Source: Eubacteriales bacterium (GTDB lineage Bacteria > Bacillota > Clostridia > Lachnospirales > Lachnospiraceae). Taken from it: a stretch of 53,336 nt of DNA. Each line of letters opens with the position of its first letter. Position 1 is the first letter of the stretch. The position numbers were made by a program, and so were the translations under genes. The notes below the pieces were generated by a model that worked only from the letters and a program-made list of their open reading frames with translations, made no database searches and was not told the DNA's origin. Location of the stretch: contig JAUNGB010000029.1 in NCBI GenBank assembly GCA_030524715.1, positions 1-53,336 on the forward strand, written 5' to 3'. Positions 35,670 to 42,899 of the stretch are shown here, piece after piece.

Positions 35670-35800
35670 TCGCTTTTCCATTACCTGTAAGTTCTGAAAA
35701 AGATGAATACGCGCAAGCACCTTAAATTATGGGAAATGCTGCGCTGCATTCAGGTTCCGGGGTGGTAATTACAACCAATTATTACATAAATATTACAAAA

Positions 35801-35842
35801 TTCAAATAAAAATGTTGATTTTATTTGAAAATGTGTTATACT
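35801..35842 (+). promoter_or_regulatory. Promoter with overlapping 11-bp inverted repeat
   Basis: TTGATT (35815-35820) and TATACT (35837-35842) are 16 bases apart. A perfect inverted repeat, TTCAAATAAAA (35801-35811) and TTTTATTTGAA (35819-35829), spaced by seven bases, covers the -35 box. It is a likely operator for the cell-wall hydrolase gene. The leader after it is 125 bases long and may contain an RNA element that I could not identify. Confidence 0.6.
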
Positions 35843-35971
35843 TTACCTACAGTAAACAGAAGTACGGGACAAAACAGGCATATCAGATGTGAAATGACTC
35901 TCGTTTTTATAGACGATGAGTAACTTAAAGGATGCTCCTGAATTTGTAGCCGTAAAAAACTGGAGGAATTT

Positions 35972-37294
35972 ATGAAGAATAAAAGAATCTTATCTTTGTT
36001 GCTTGCCGGGCTCCTGACATTTTCTATGGCAGGAACTGTAACTGCTTCAACAGAAGATGAAATCGCATATATGCAGGAGCAGAAACAGGCGGCAGAGTCC
36101 GGGCTTGCCCAGGCTCAGGCAAACATCAGCAGCCTGGAAAGCAAAAAACAGGAACTGGAAAACTACCTTGCTGAACTGAACGCCCAGTATGACGAGCTTA
36201 CAAACAGCGTTGCGCAGCTTAGTATTGAGGCGGCGCAGAAAGAGGATGAACTGAAGCAAATCCAAAAGGATCTGAAAAAAGCCCGTAAAGCTGCCAAAAA
36301 GCAGTATGAAGCTATGAAGATCCGTATTGCTTATATGTATGAGAACGGCGGAAGCACCATGCTTGAGCTTTTGCTGTCCTCTGAAAGCTTTGCTGAATTT
36401 TTGAATCAGGCGGAGGCAGTCTCCCAGATATCAAAATATGACAGGGATATGCTGAAAAAGTATGAGGAGATCCGTAAAAGCATTGTAGAGCAGGAGCAAA
36501 AAGCGGAAGAGGAATCTGCCTCCATCAATAGCCTGCTCAGCGAACGGGCTGCTAAGCAGCAGGAGGTGCAGTCCATGGCGGCAAGCACCAGCGACAGCAT
36601 TTACGCTTACATAGCCGAAATCAGCGCAAGCGAAGCGGAGGCAAGCGCTTTGACAGCTCAGATCAGTAATGCGGATAACAGTATTTCCGCTCTGATACAG
36701 CAGGCAGAGGCGGAAAAAGCGGCGGCAGAAGCAGCCGCAGCACAAGAGGCAGCCGCGGCACAGGAGGCAGAAGAAAACAGCGGCTATGACGACTATGATC
36801 CTGATACAGATACTACGGAATCATCCAGCAGCTCCACAAGCAGTACGATCATTGTGGAGGAAGAGGATGAGGAAGATTCCTACGGAAACTCTGAGGAATA
36901 CGAAGATTCCGGGGAATACGCAAGTTCTGAGGAAAACATGGACAGTAGCGGGGAAAGCTATGAAGAAACGGATACGTCTGAAAGCTCAGGAGAAAGCAGT
37001 TCAGGCTCCGGCCAGGGAACTTATCTTGGGAATTTTACACTGACTGCCTATTGCAATTGCGCACAGTGCTGCGGAACAGCCGGAAATGCCACGGCCAGCG
37101 GAACCATGCCGACAGCGGGACGTACAGTGGCCATGGCGGGAGTTCCGTTCGGGACACAGCTTCTGATCAATGGAAACGTCTATACGGTTGAGGATCTTGG
37201 CACTCCGTACGGCCATGTGGATATCTACTGCGGAAGCCATGAGGAAGCGTTAAGCTTTGGCCTGCAGTATGCGGACGTGTATCAGTTGAATTAA
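35972..37294 (+). CDS. Secreted cell-wall hydrolase, CwlO-like coiled coil plus 3D domain
   Basis: The 440-residue protein has a signal peptide (ILSLLLAGLLTFSMAGTVTA, cleavage near residue 25). A CwlO/PcsB-type coiled coil spans about 30-245 (YMQEQKQAAESGLAQAQANI and Ala/Glu-rich repeats). An acidic Ser/Glu/Tyr linker follows at about 265-345. The C-terminal 3D domain (about 350-440) contains LTAYCNCAQCCGTAGNATAS, TPTAGRTVAM-like turns and VEDLGTPYGHVDIYCGSHEE, with the conserved Asp and His residues. 3D domains act on peptidoglycan, as in resuscitation-factor-like lytic transglycosylases. GGAGG precedes the ATG. It is monocistronic, between its own promoter and a strong terminator. Confidence 0.85.
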   Translation: MKNKRILSLLLAGLLTFSMAGTVTASTEDEIAYMQEQKQAAESGLAQAQANISSLESKKQELENYLAELNAQYDELTNSVAQLSIEAAQKEDELKQIQKDLKKARKAAKKQYEAMKIRIAYMYENGGSTMLELLLSSESFAEFLNQAEAVSQISKYDRDMLKKYEEIRKSIVEQEQKAEEESASINSLLSERAAKQQEVQSMAASTSDSIYAYIAEISASEAEASALTAQISNADNSISALIQQAEAEKAAAEAAAAQEAAAAQEAEENSGYDDYDPDTDTTESSSSSTSSTIIVEEEDEEDSYGNSEEYEDSGEYASSEENMDSSGESYEETDTSESSGESSSGSGQGTYLGNFTLTAYCNCAQCCGTAGNATASGTMPTAGRTVAMAGVPFGTQLLINGNVYTVEDLGTPYGHVDIYCGSHEEALSFGLQYADVYQLN

Positions 37295-37334
37295 ATTTTG
37301 GTATCATCGTAAATTCGTGTAGGAATCTTTAAAA

Positions 37335-37377
37335 ATGCCCGGAAGCGCAGCATGAGATAAGCTGCGTTTCCGGGCAT
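37335..37377. terminator. Bidirectional terminator
   Basis: ATGCCCGGAAGCGCAGC pairs with GCTGCGTTTCCGGGCAT (one mismatch) around a nine-base loop. It lies between the convergent 3D hydrolase and PduB-like genes, with T-rich sequence on both sides. Confidence 0.9.
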
Positions 37378-37392
37378 TATTGAACATTTTTC

Positions 37393-38106
37393 TTACAGAT
37401 AGGGTGTGCCGGGGATTTCCGGATAGCTGCCCATGGCGATCAAAAGCTCCAGGCCGATCTGGCGGGCTTCCAGAACAGCTTCTTTGACAGCGCTGGCATC
37501 TCCGGAGATGGCAAGGATGACCTCATTGGAATGGCTGGTTCCAATGGATGGGGTCATATAACGGATAATTTTTACTGACGACGCTTTTACCGCGGTATCT
37601 GCCATCACAAGGCCGATAGCGGCTGGAGAGCCTGCCATAAATCCAAAGGCCTCGCCCGGCGAGGCCTGAAATGCTTTCTGAAGCGCAGGACCCGCGTTGG
37701 CGGAATAGGCAAATTCCAGATGGCCGGACTGGCTGATATACAGCTCTCCGGCATATTTATCTGTCAGTTCCAGAGAAAGCTGCACAGCGTGGCGGACGTC
37801 TGACACGTCGTTACCGCCAAGAACGATATAATTGCCGTGGCCTCCCCACCCTTTGGTATCTCTTGGAAGCTCAATGGACAAAACCTCTGTGTTCGTTGCT
37901 TTTACCGCGTCATCAACGGCTGTAATCTGTCCGGCGGCTCCTGTCCGGGAACTGAAAAGACCAAGGGTGCGGTATTTATCTCCAATATTCATTTCGTGTA
38001 AAAGAGTTTCATCCACACCGGAAATTACCAGTCCGATGGTGTCTAAAACAGCGGTTCCCACAAATTCTGTCCGGGAACAATGAGTGCTTATGCTGTGAAC
38101 GTCCAT
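37393..38106 (-). CDS. Trimeric bacterial microcompartment shell protein, PduB/EtuB-like
   Basis: I start at the ATG at 38106 (MDVHSISTHCSRTEFVGTAV), with AGGAG eight bases upstream. The 237-residue protein has two tandem BMC domains. The first contains DTIGLVISGVD and ATNTEVLSIELPRDTKGWGG. The second contains AFGFMAGSPAAIGLVMADTA and IGTSHSNEVILAISGDASAV. This is the PduB-type BMC-T trimer that forms gated pores in microcompartment shells. No other shell or enzyme gene is adjacent, so it is an orphan here. A nearby corrinoid-activator-like gene is the only thematically related neighbour. Confidence 0.88.
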   Translation of the reverse strand: MDVHSISTHCSRTEFVGTAVLDTIGLVISGVDETLLHEMNIGDKYRTLGLFSSRTGAAGQITAVDDAVKATNTEVLSIELPRDTKGWGGHGNYIVLGGNDVSDVRHAVQLSLELTDKYAGELYISQSGHLEFAYSANAGPALQKAFQASPGEAFGFMAGSPAAIGLVMADTAVKASSVKIIRYMTPSIGTSHSNEVILAISGDASAVKEAVLEARQIGLELLIAMGSYPEIPGTPYL

Positions 38107-38147
38107 ACAAATTTCTCCTATAATTAATACTAAATGTGAGATGATTC

Positions 38148-38182
38148 CCAGTTTGTGGAAATGAATTTTCAAACACGCTCTA
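38148..38182. mobile_element. MITE fragment (one terminal repeat)
   Basis: aattttcaaacacgctcta (38164-38182) equals the right terminal repeat of the 166-bp MITE. The bases before it (ggaaatg) resemble the MITE interior, and cagtttgtgg matches a segment near its left end, so this is an internally deleted relic. It lies upstream of the PduB-like gene. Confidence 0.7.
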
Positions 38183-38358
38183 AGACTCTTGAGAGGGTTC
38201 CGAATTAATTTCCGGGTAAATCCGGAACCAAATAAACCGGGTACATCTGAAAACAGTATAGCATTAATGGACGTTTTTAGAAAGCATTTTATGAAGAGAT
38301 GATTAATCTCTGAATAGCGCTCGCACTCTGAATGGCGGGTATTTGCTTAAACCTTAGA

Positions 38359-39207
38359 TTATTCGCTTTTGTAAAAGGCTTCTATTGCTTTTGTGAAAAA
38401 ATCAGAAGCACCTGTACCATATTTTTCGTCTATCATCGGCTTGATTTTTTCGTTTCGGTAGTATTGTGCATATGCCAGCATAAGCCCTTCTTCGCTTTTT
38501 ATCTGTGTAAGCTGCTTCATAACAAAACCAAATTCTCCAACTACCTCCCTGATTTCAAAAGAATTTATATCGCACGCTCTCTTTGCGATTAGCTTTTGCA
38601 AAATCGCTTCCATGCGTTTGTTATAACTTTCAGCTGCTTTTTTACTAATAGGTTTGTTGGCGATTGATAGAAAATGGTCTTTTCCGCCATACCATTCAAC
38701 AACCTTTGCATAGCTTTTCTGCATTTCTTCTCTGGACATTACCTGCATATAATGTTCCTTCCATTGGTCAATACTTCCAAATTCTTTAATTGAAAGTTCT
38801 TTCATATTTTCCGGCATATGTTCCAACATAGTCTGAAACATTTCTTCAATTTCTGTTCTGCTGAAAACTGCAAAATCCACTTTATTATCTCCTTTCAAAA
38901 TCCTGTCAATGCTGTCAATCAAACGCTCCATGCGTTCTTTCTTTGCCACCAGCATTTTCCTCTGCATTTGCAAAATCTGGTTTCTCTCAAGCGCCGGATT
39001 TTCCATAACAGCTTTGATTTCCTTTAAAGGAATATCAAATTCACGGAAAAATAGAATTGACTGTAATGTTTCCAATGCCTTATCGTCATAAAGCCGGTAT
39101 CCCGCTTCACTTTTATCTGTCGGCTTTAACAGCCCGATTTCATCATAATAGTGGAGCGTGCGTACGCTGATACCTGTTAAATCTGATATTTCTTTTACCG
39201 TCCTCAT
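38359..39207 (-). CDS. MerR family regulator with TipAS-like effector domain
   Basis: I start at the ATG at 39207 (MRTVKEISDLTGISVRTLHY), with AGGAGG nine bases upstream; the frame also opens at a TTG further up. The 282-residue protein has an N-terminal MerR winged helix (about 1-70, YYDEIGLLKPTDKSEAGYRL), a dimerising coiled coil (about 75-115) and a TipAS-type ligand-binding domain (about 130-282). TipAS proteins bind drugs or thiopeptides and activate resistance genes. The target is not evident, although its own upstream region is short. The gene is more AT-rich than its neighbours, suggesting transfer. Confidence 0.82.
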   Translation of the reverse strand: MRTVKEISDLTGISVRTLHYYDEIGLLKPTDKSEAGYRLYDDKALETLQSILFFREFDIPLKEIKAVMENPALERNQILQMQRKMLVAKKERMERLIDSIDRILKGDNKVDFAVFSRTEIEEMFQTMLEHMPENMKELSIKEFGSIDQWKEHYMQVMSREEMQKSYAKVVEWYGGKDHFLSIANKPISKKAAESYNKRMEAILQKLIAKRACDINSFEIREVVGEFGFVMKQLTQIKSEEGLMLAYAQYYRNEKIKPMIDEKYGTGASDFFTKAIEAFYKSE

Positions 39208-39297
39208 AGCTGCCTGCCTCCTGCTCTTGTTCAAGACTCACTTTAATCTATGACGCTCCGTGAGGGTCAATAGGTAATTTCAATTTTTTTGAGTATA

Positions 39298-39520
39298 TCA
39301 TGTTTCGGGATATACTGGAAGAAGCGTGGCGGAGACTGTGTAGCTTCCCCTGTACATTGGCAAAATATCTTCCTTATCCTTGCTGATTTCGCCGGACGGG
39401 AGTATAATACCCTTGTCTGAAAGTACGTTTTTTATGTCGTCATCCTATAATTTGCGGCGGCTGGCGTTCATGAGCACGTAGTTAAGCGGAATGCGAATAT
39501 CCGCTTTAAAAATAAGAAAA
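39298..39520 (-). pseudogene. Unidentified coding remnant with an in-frame amber stop
   Basis: The minus strand reads ADIRIPLNYVLMNASRRKL, a TAG, then DDDIKNVLSDKGIILPSGEI and SKDKEDILPMYRGSYTVSAT before a TGA at 39298. Composition and absence of low-complexity sequence suggest a former protein. I do not recognise the family. It has no start codon with a ribosome site, and a rightward promoter lies inside it. It fills most of the 346-bp gap between the MerR gene and the corrinoid-activator-like gene. Confidence 0.4.
39380..39408 (+). promoter_or_regulatory. Promoter for the corrinoid-activator-like gene
   Basis: TTGCTG (39380-39385) and a perfect TATAAT (39403-39408) are 17 bases apart. The stretch cgccggacggg before the -10 also occurs, with one extra base, before the -10 of the PHP gene at 49492. 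Confidence 0.45.
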
Positions 39521-39553
39521 CGGAGGCGGGCAGGGAGGCTGCCCTGTAAAAAT

Positions 39554-41104
39554 ATGAATGGTTTCAGTCAGAAAATACACTTAACTCTGGAGGCGCCCAC
39601 TGAAGAACAGAATCAGGCGGACAGAGAACGGATTCTTCGTGCGCTGGAAGAAAAAGGGTATTCCCCTGTAAAGATGTCTTTATCGGCGCTTCGCAGTCTT
39701 TATCCCCTTTGCAGAGAAAGTGAATGGGATATTACGGTCACGGTTGTTTTTACAGAAGAGGGAGCTGTGGCAACGGCTGTGGAAGCAGGGGATACCACCG
39801 GGGAGCATTATGGTATTGCGGTGGATCTGGGGTCTACTTCGGTTGTCATGCAGCTTGTGGATATGAATACCGGAGAGGTCAGGGCAGAGGCCCGGGAAAT
39901 GAACGGGCAGATCGCGTTTGGGAATGATATTCTGACACGTATTGTCTATGCCAATGAATCTCCGGGGCATTTGCAGGAGGTCAGCATAGCAACGCTGGAT
40001 ACAATTAATTTATTGCTGGAACGTGTCTGTAAAGAGACAGGAATTCCGGCTGAGAAATGCCCCATGATGATCATTTCAGGAAATACCACAATGATCCATT
40101 TTTTGCTGGGGCTGAATGCATCAACGGTGTTTTTTGCACCCTATGCGCCGGTAGCCTGTGATCCTGGATTTTTTTCGGGGAATGAGCTTGGCCTGAAGTT
40201 TCCGGGAATGGTCTATATTGTTCCTGCCATTGCAAACTATCTGGGTGGAGATATTACCAGCGGTTTATTAACAACCGACTTTTATAAAAGAGACGGACTG
40301 GCTGCTTTTTTTGATATAGGGACCAACGGAGAACTGGTCATTGGAAACAGCAGTTTCCTGATTGCCGGTGCAGGGGCGGCAGGGCCTGCGCTGGAAGGGG
40401 ATATCAGTAAATATGGAATGCGTGCGGGAGACGGGGCGATCGATACGGTAACGATCAAAGGCGAAGAGCTTTCGTTTACAACTATTGGGAATAAGAAACC
40501 TGTGGGCATCTGCGGATCAGGTATTATTGATCTGATGGCGCAGATGAGATTAAACGGCTGGATCGATATCACCGGCACCCTGAAACCGGGAGTTTCTCCG
40601 CGCATCCGTTATGTGGAAGAACTGGAAGAGGATGTGGCTGTGTATGCCCTGCCGGAAGAGTCGGGAAACGGAGAAATGCTTTATTTTTCCCAGACAGATA
40701 TCCGGCAGTATCTGGCAACGAAAGCGGCGGCGCATACGATGGTGGATTGTCTGTTGGAATCTGTGGGGCTTACAGAGGAAGAACTGGATCAGTATTACAC
40801 CTCCGGAGCATTTGGAACCTATGCAAATCTGGAATCGGCGATCACTATAGGAATTTTCCCGGATCTGCCGCGCGAGAGATTTGTGTGCCTGAATAACAGT
40901 TCCCTGAACGGAGCGAGGGAACTGCTGCTGAACCGTGAGCGTATGGCGGATATTGAGTATTTACGTGAGACCATTTACTATGTACAGTTTTCCACAGTAC
41001 CTGATTTTGTTGTCAAGATGCAGGCGTCAAAGTTTATCCCCCACACAAATATGGAAAAATATCCTACTGTCGCCGCAAAGCTGAAGGAGAACGGAGTGCA
41101 ATAA
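39554..41104 (+). CDS. Corrinoid-activator (RACo/RamA)-like ASKHA ATPase lacking its ferredoxin domain
   Basis: The 516-residue product (start chosen at the ATG at 39554; the frame opens at 39491 but encodes an unlikely basic stretch) is the ASKHA part of a reductive activator of corrinoid proteins (DUF4445). It has GIAVDLGSTSVVMQLVDMNT (phosphate loop), IISGNTTMIHFLLGL, AAFFDIGTNGELVIGNSSFL, AGAGAAGPALEG and VGICGSGIIDL, all family marks. Typical members carry an N-terminal [2Fe-2S] domain of about 90 residues that supplies electrons. Here only the linker (KIHLTLEAPTEEQNQADRER) remains. The gene may be truncated or may work with a separate ferredoxin. GGAGG lies 15 bases before the start, which is rather far. 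The next gene follows after 15 bases. Confidence 0.78.
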   Translation: MNGFSQKIHLTLEAPTEEQNQADRERILRALEEKGYSPVKMSLSALRSLYPLCRESEWDITVTVVFTEEGAVATAVEAGDTTGEHYGIAVDLGSTSVVMQLVDMNTGEVRAEAREMNGQIAFGNDILTRIVYANESPGHLQEVSIATLDTINLLLERVCKETGIPAEKCPMMIISGNTTMIHFLLGLNASTVFFAPYAPVACDPGFFSGNELGLKFPGMVYIVPAIANYLGGDITSGLLTTDFYKRDGLAAFFDIGTNGELVIGNSSFLIAGAGAAGPALEGDISKYGMRAGDGAIDTVTIKGEELSFTTIGNKKPVGICGSGIIDLMAQMRLNGWIDITGTLKPGVSPRIRYVEELEEDVAVYALPEESGNGEMLYFSQTDIRQYLATKAAAHTMVDCLLESVGLTEEELDQYYTSGAFGTYANLESAITIGIFPDLPRERFVCLNNSSLNGARELLLNRERMADIEYLRETIYYVQFSTVPDFVVKMQASKFIPHTNMEKYPTVAAKLKENGVQ

Positions 41105-41119
41105 GGAGGAACTTTAATT

Positions 41120-41581
41120 GTGAAAGAGGAAAATTTGATTTTTTATGCAGGACTTGGGCTGCTTCTGATAGTGGCTCTGGCAGTTCTGATATGGTATTTT
41201 GCAAAAAAGAGATACCCTTACCGCGCCCGTCCGATCCTGACTAAGCGGGAGTATAAATTCTATCTGCTTCTTCGGAAGGAAGCCTCCCGAAGAAATATAC
41301 TTGTGTGCCCAAAGGTGGGAGTGAAGGATTTAATGGAGGTTACCAGCCGAAACCAGTACATGAAATATTTCCGGCAAATTGCCCAGAAGCATGTGGATTT
41401 CGTGCTGTGCGACGAAGATCTTCATGTGCTTTTCGCCGTGGAACTGGATGACAGCTCCCACGATACCAAGGCGGCAAAGAAGAACGACATATTTAAAGAC
41501 AGAGCCTTTAAGGCTGCAGGCATCCCGCTGAAAAGGATCAGGGATTTTGATGAGGCTTCTGTAAGAAAGCTGTTCCGGTGA
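41120..41581 (+). CDS. DUF2726 protein with N-terminal membrane anchor
   Basis: A GTG start at 41120 follows AAGGAGG at nine-base spacing. The 153-residue product has one hydrophobic anchor (FYAGLGLLLIVALAVLIWYF, about residues 8-27) and a cytoplasmic DUF2726 domain. That domain includes ILTKREYKFYLLLRKEASRR, HVDFVLCDEDLHVLFAVELD and IFKDRAFKAAGIPL. DUF2726 resembles restriction-endonuclease-fold domains with a DFV...ELD core (D94, E109-D111), so a nuclease-like activity is conceivable but unproven. It is probably cotranscribed with the preceding gene. Confidence 0.75.
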   Translation: MKEENLIFYAGLGLLLIVALAVLIWYFAKKRYPYRARPILTKREYKFYLLLRKEASRRNILVCPKVGVKDLMEVTSRNQYMKYFRQIAQKHVDFVLCDEDLHVLFAVELDDSSHDTKAAKKNDIFKDRAFKAAGIPLKRIRDFDEASVRKLFR

Positions 41582-41592
41582 TGAAAAGAAAA

Positions 41593-41765
41593 ACAAGGAT
41601 TGTCTAATCGTTGTAAAAAATGTTCCATGCGAAGAATGTGAGCAGTGCGGCGAAAAGTATTTCAACGATGATGTGATGGAAAAATTGGAAAAAATCGTCG
41701 GTACAGCAAAACAATTATCCGCGGAAGTATTTGTAACAGATTATAGAAATAGCAAAGTTGCTTAA
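41593..41765 (+). pseudogene. 5'-truncated YgiT-type zinc-finger antitoxin
   Basis: From acaaggattgt onward the frame encodes KDCLIVVKNVPCEECEQCGE and continues to VTDYRNSKVA with a stop at 41763. It is about 90 percent identical to residues 22-77 of the intact gene at 50403, including the downstream terminator hairpin. The first 21 residues and the start codon are missing. It keeps the second cysteine of the zinc motif (CEECEQCG), which the full-length copy has lost. It marks the left edge of the AT-rich island. Confidence 0.85.
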
Positions 41766-41795
41766 TAGCCAATATCGGTAAAGTTTGCTTATGCC

Positions 41796-41829
41796 AAGGC
41801 GGTGATGGTAAAAATACCTTCACCGCCTT
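41796..41829 (+). terminator. Terminator hairpin after the antitoxin pseudogene
   Basis: AAGGCGGTGA and TCACCGCCTT are complementary, with GGTA/TACC inside around AAAAA. It is paralogous to the hairpin at 50671-50706. It also lies downstream of the leftward bacteriocin operon and could stop it. Confidence 0.75.
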
Positions 41830-41975
41830 ATGTTACATGAAAATTCATAAAAACATGAAAATCCACCCAGTCCATATAATCCAACAATAAGCTTATATCA
41901 TATTTTGCTTTTCCAATGAGGCTGCTTTCTTTTTAATATGTTTTTTCTATACCGATATCTATCATATCCACTCTA

Positions 41976-42104
41976 TTACTTTAATATATGTATTAATCTT
42001 TCAATCACAATTCTCATATATTGTATACCATATTTATTTACAAAGAATACAAATAATAAAATAAAAATCAGTAACAATAATATAATTATTTTTTTCTTAT
42101 TCAT
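41976..42104 (-). CDS. 42-residue hydrophobic membrane peptide, candidate bacteriocin immunity protein
   Basis: The minus strand reads MNKKKIIILLLLIFILLFVF, then FVNKYGIQYMRIVIERLIHI and LK. The start has GGAAGGAG ten bases upstream. One membrane helix (about residues 6-22) is preceded by lysines and followed by an amphipathic basic tail. It lies 44 bases after the exporter ATPase in the same direction, with no terminator between, so it is the last gene of the bacteriocin operon. Small membrane proteins in this position often give immunity. I do not recognise the family, and the role is inferred from context. Confidence 0.6.
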   Translation of the reverse strand: MNKKKIIILLLLIFILLFVFFVNKYGIQYMRIVIERLIHILK

Positions 42105-42148
42105 GCCATTTTCACTCCTTCCTTCCTGATTTATTTATTTGTTAAGTT

Positions 42149-42775
42149 TTAATTTTTATTTAAATTTATAATTCTATCTGCTGAAGCTGCGACTTCCCTA
42201 TCATGAGTTACACAAATTATTGTTTTTCCAATTTTTTTTAAATCTTTAAATATTCCTATAACGTCCATTTTGTTTTTATAATCCAGATTTCCAGTTGGCT
42301 CATCAGCTAGTACCAGTTCATATCGCTTCAACATCATTCTTGCAATTGCTATTTTTTGTTGTTCTCCTCCACTTAAGTAATAAACTTTTTTGTTTAAATA
42401 ACTGTTATCTAATCCTACTTTTTTCATAACCTCAGCAAAAACTTGTTTATCCTTTTTGGCGTTTCCATATTTTGATATACTAATATTTTCTAAAACAGTT
42501 TTATCAGGAAGTAATAAATAATCCTGGAATACATATCCAAAAAAATCTCTTCTAAGTTTACGTATATCGTTTCTCGTAAAATGATTTTTACCATTTATTA
42601 TTAATTCCCCGCTATCTGGTTTTTCAAGTAAGCCTATGATATTCAACAAAGTGGTTTTCCCAACACCACTTTCTCCTGTAATGCAAACAAATTCATTTTT
42701 ACTTACGGACAAAGATACATTCGATAAGATATTTTTTTGTTCAAACCGTTTATTGACATTTGATAATTGTACCAT
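42149..42775 (-). CDS. ABC transporter ATPase, lactococcin-972 export/immunity group
   Basis: The 208-residue ATPase has Walker A ITGESGVGKTTLLNIIG, Q-loop GYVFQDYLLLPDKTV, signature YYLSGGEQQKIAIARMML, Walker B LVLADEPTGNLD and the H-loop ICVTHD. It is of the MacB/LolD (FtsX-partner) size and type, matching ATPases beside lactococcin-972-like bacteriocins. It lies 124 bases downstream of the large FtsX-like permease and upstream of the 42-residue peptide. It powers a complex thought to give export or self-protection against the bacteriocin. Confidence 0.88.
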   Translation of the reverse strand: MVQLSNVNKRFEQKNILSNVSLSVSKNEFVCITGESGVGKTTLLNIIGLLEKPDSGELIINGKNHFTRNDIRKLRRDFFGYVFQDYLLLPDKTVLENISISKYGNAKKDKQVFAEVMKKVGLDNSYLNKKVYYLSGGEQQKIAIARMMLKRYELVLADEPTGNLDYKNKMDVIGIFKDLKKIGKTIICVTHDREVAASADRIINLNKN

Positions 42776-42899
42776 TTTGTATTCAACCTTTCCATTTATT
42801 TAAATACAGCTTATCGTATAATTAATTCAGTTAAAATATATGTCAATATCTATGAAAATCTTATTGATTTACAAATAACTTTATAATCTTCCTTTTACA

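Noticed and set aside
35876-35970. ydaO-type c-di-AMP riboswitch in the hydrolase leader
   Set aside because: The gene type fits, but the conserved riboswitch core could not be found in the leader.
41938-42129. 63-codon plus-strand frame in AT-rich DNA
   Set aside because: It is the antisense shadow of the 42-residue peptide gene, which has the better start site and operon position.
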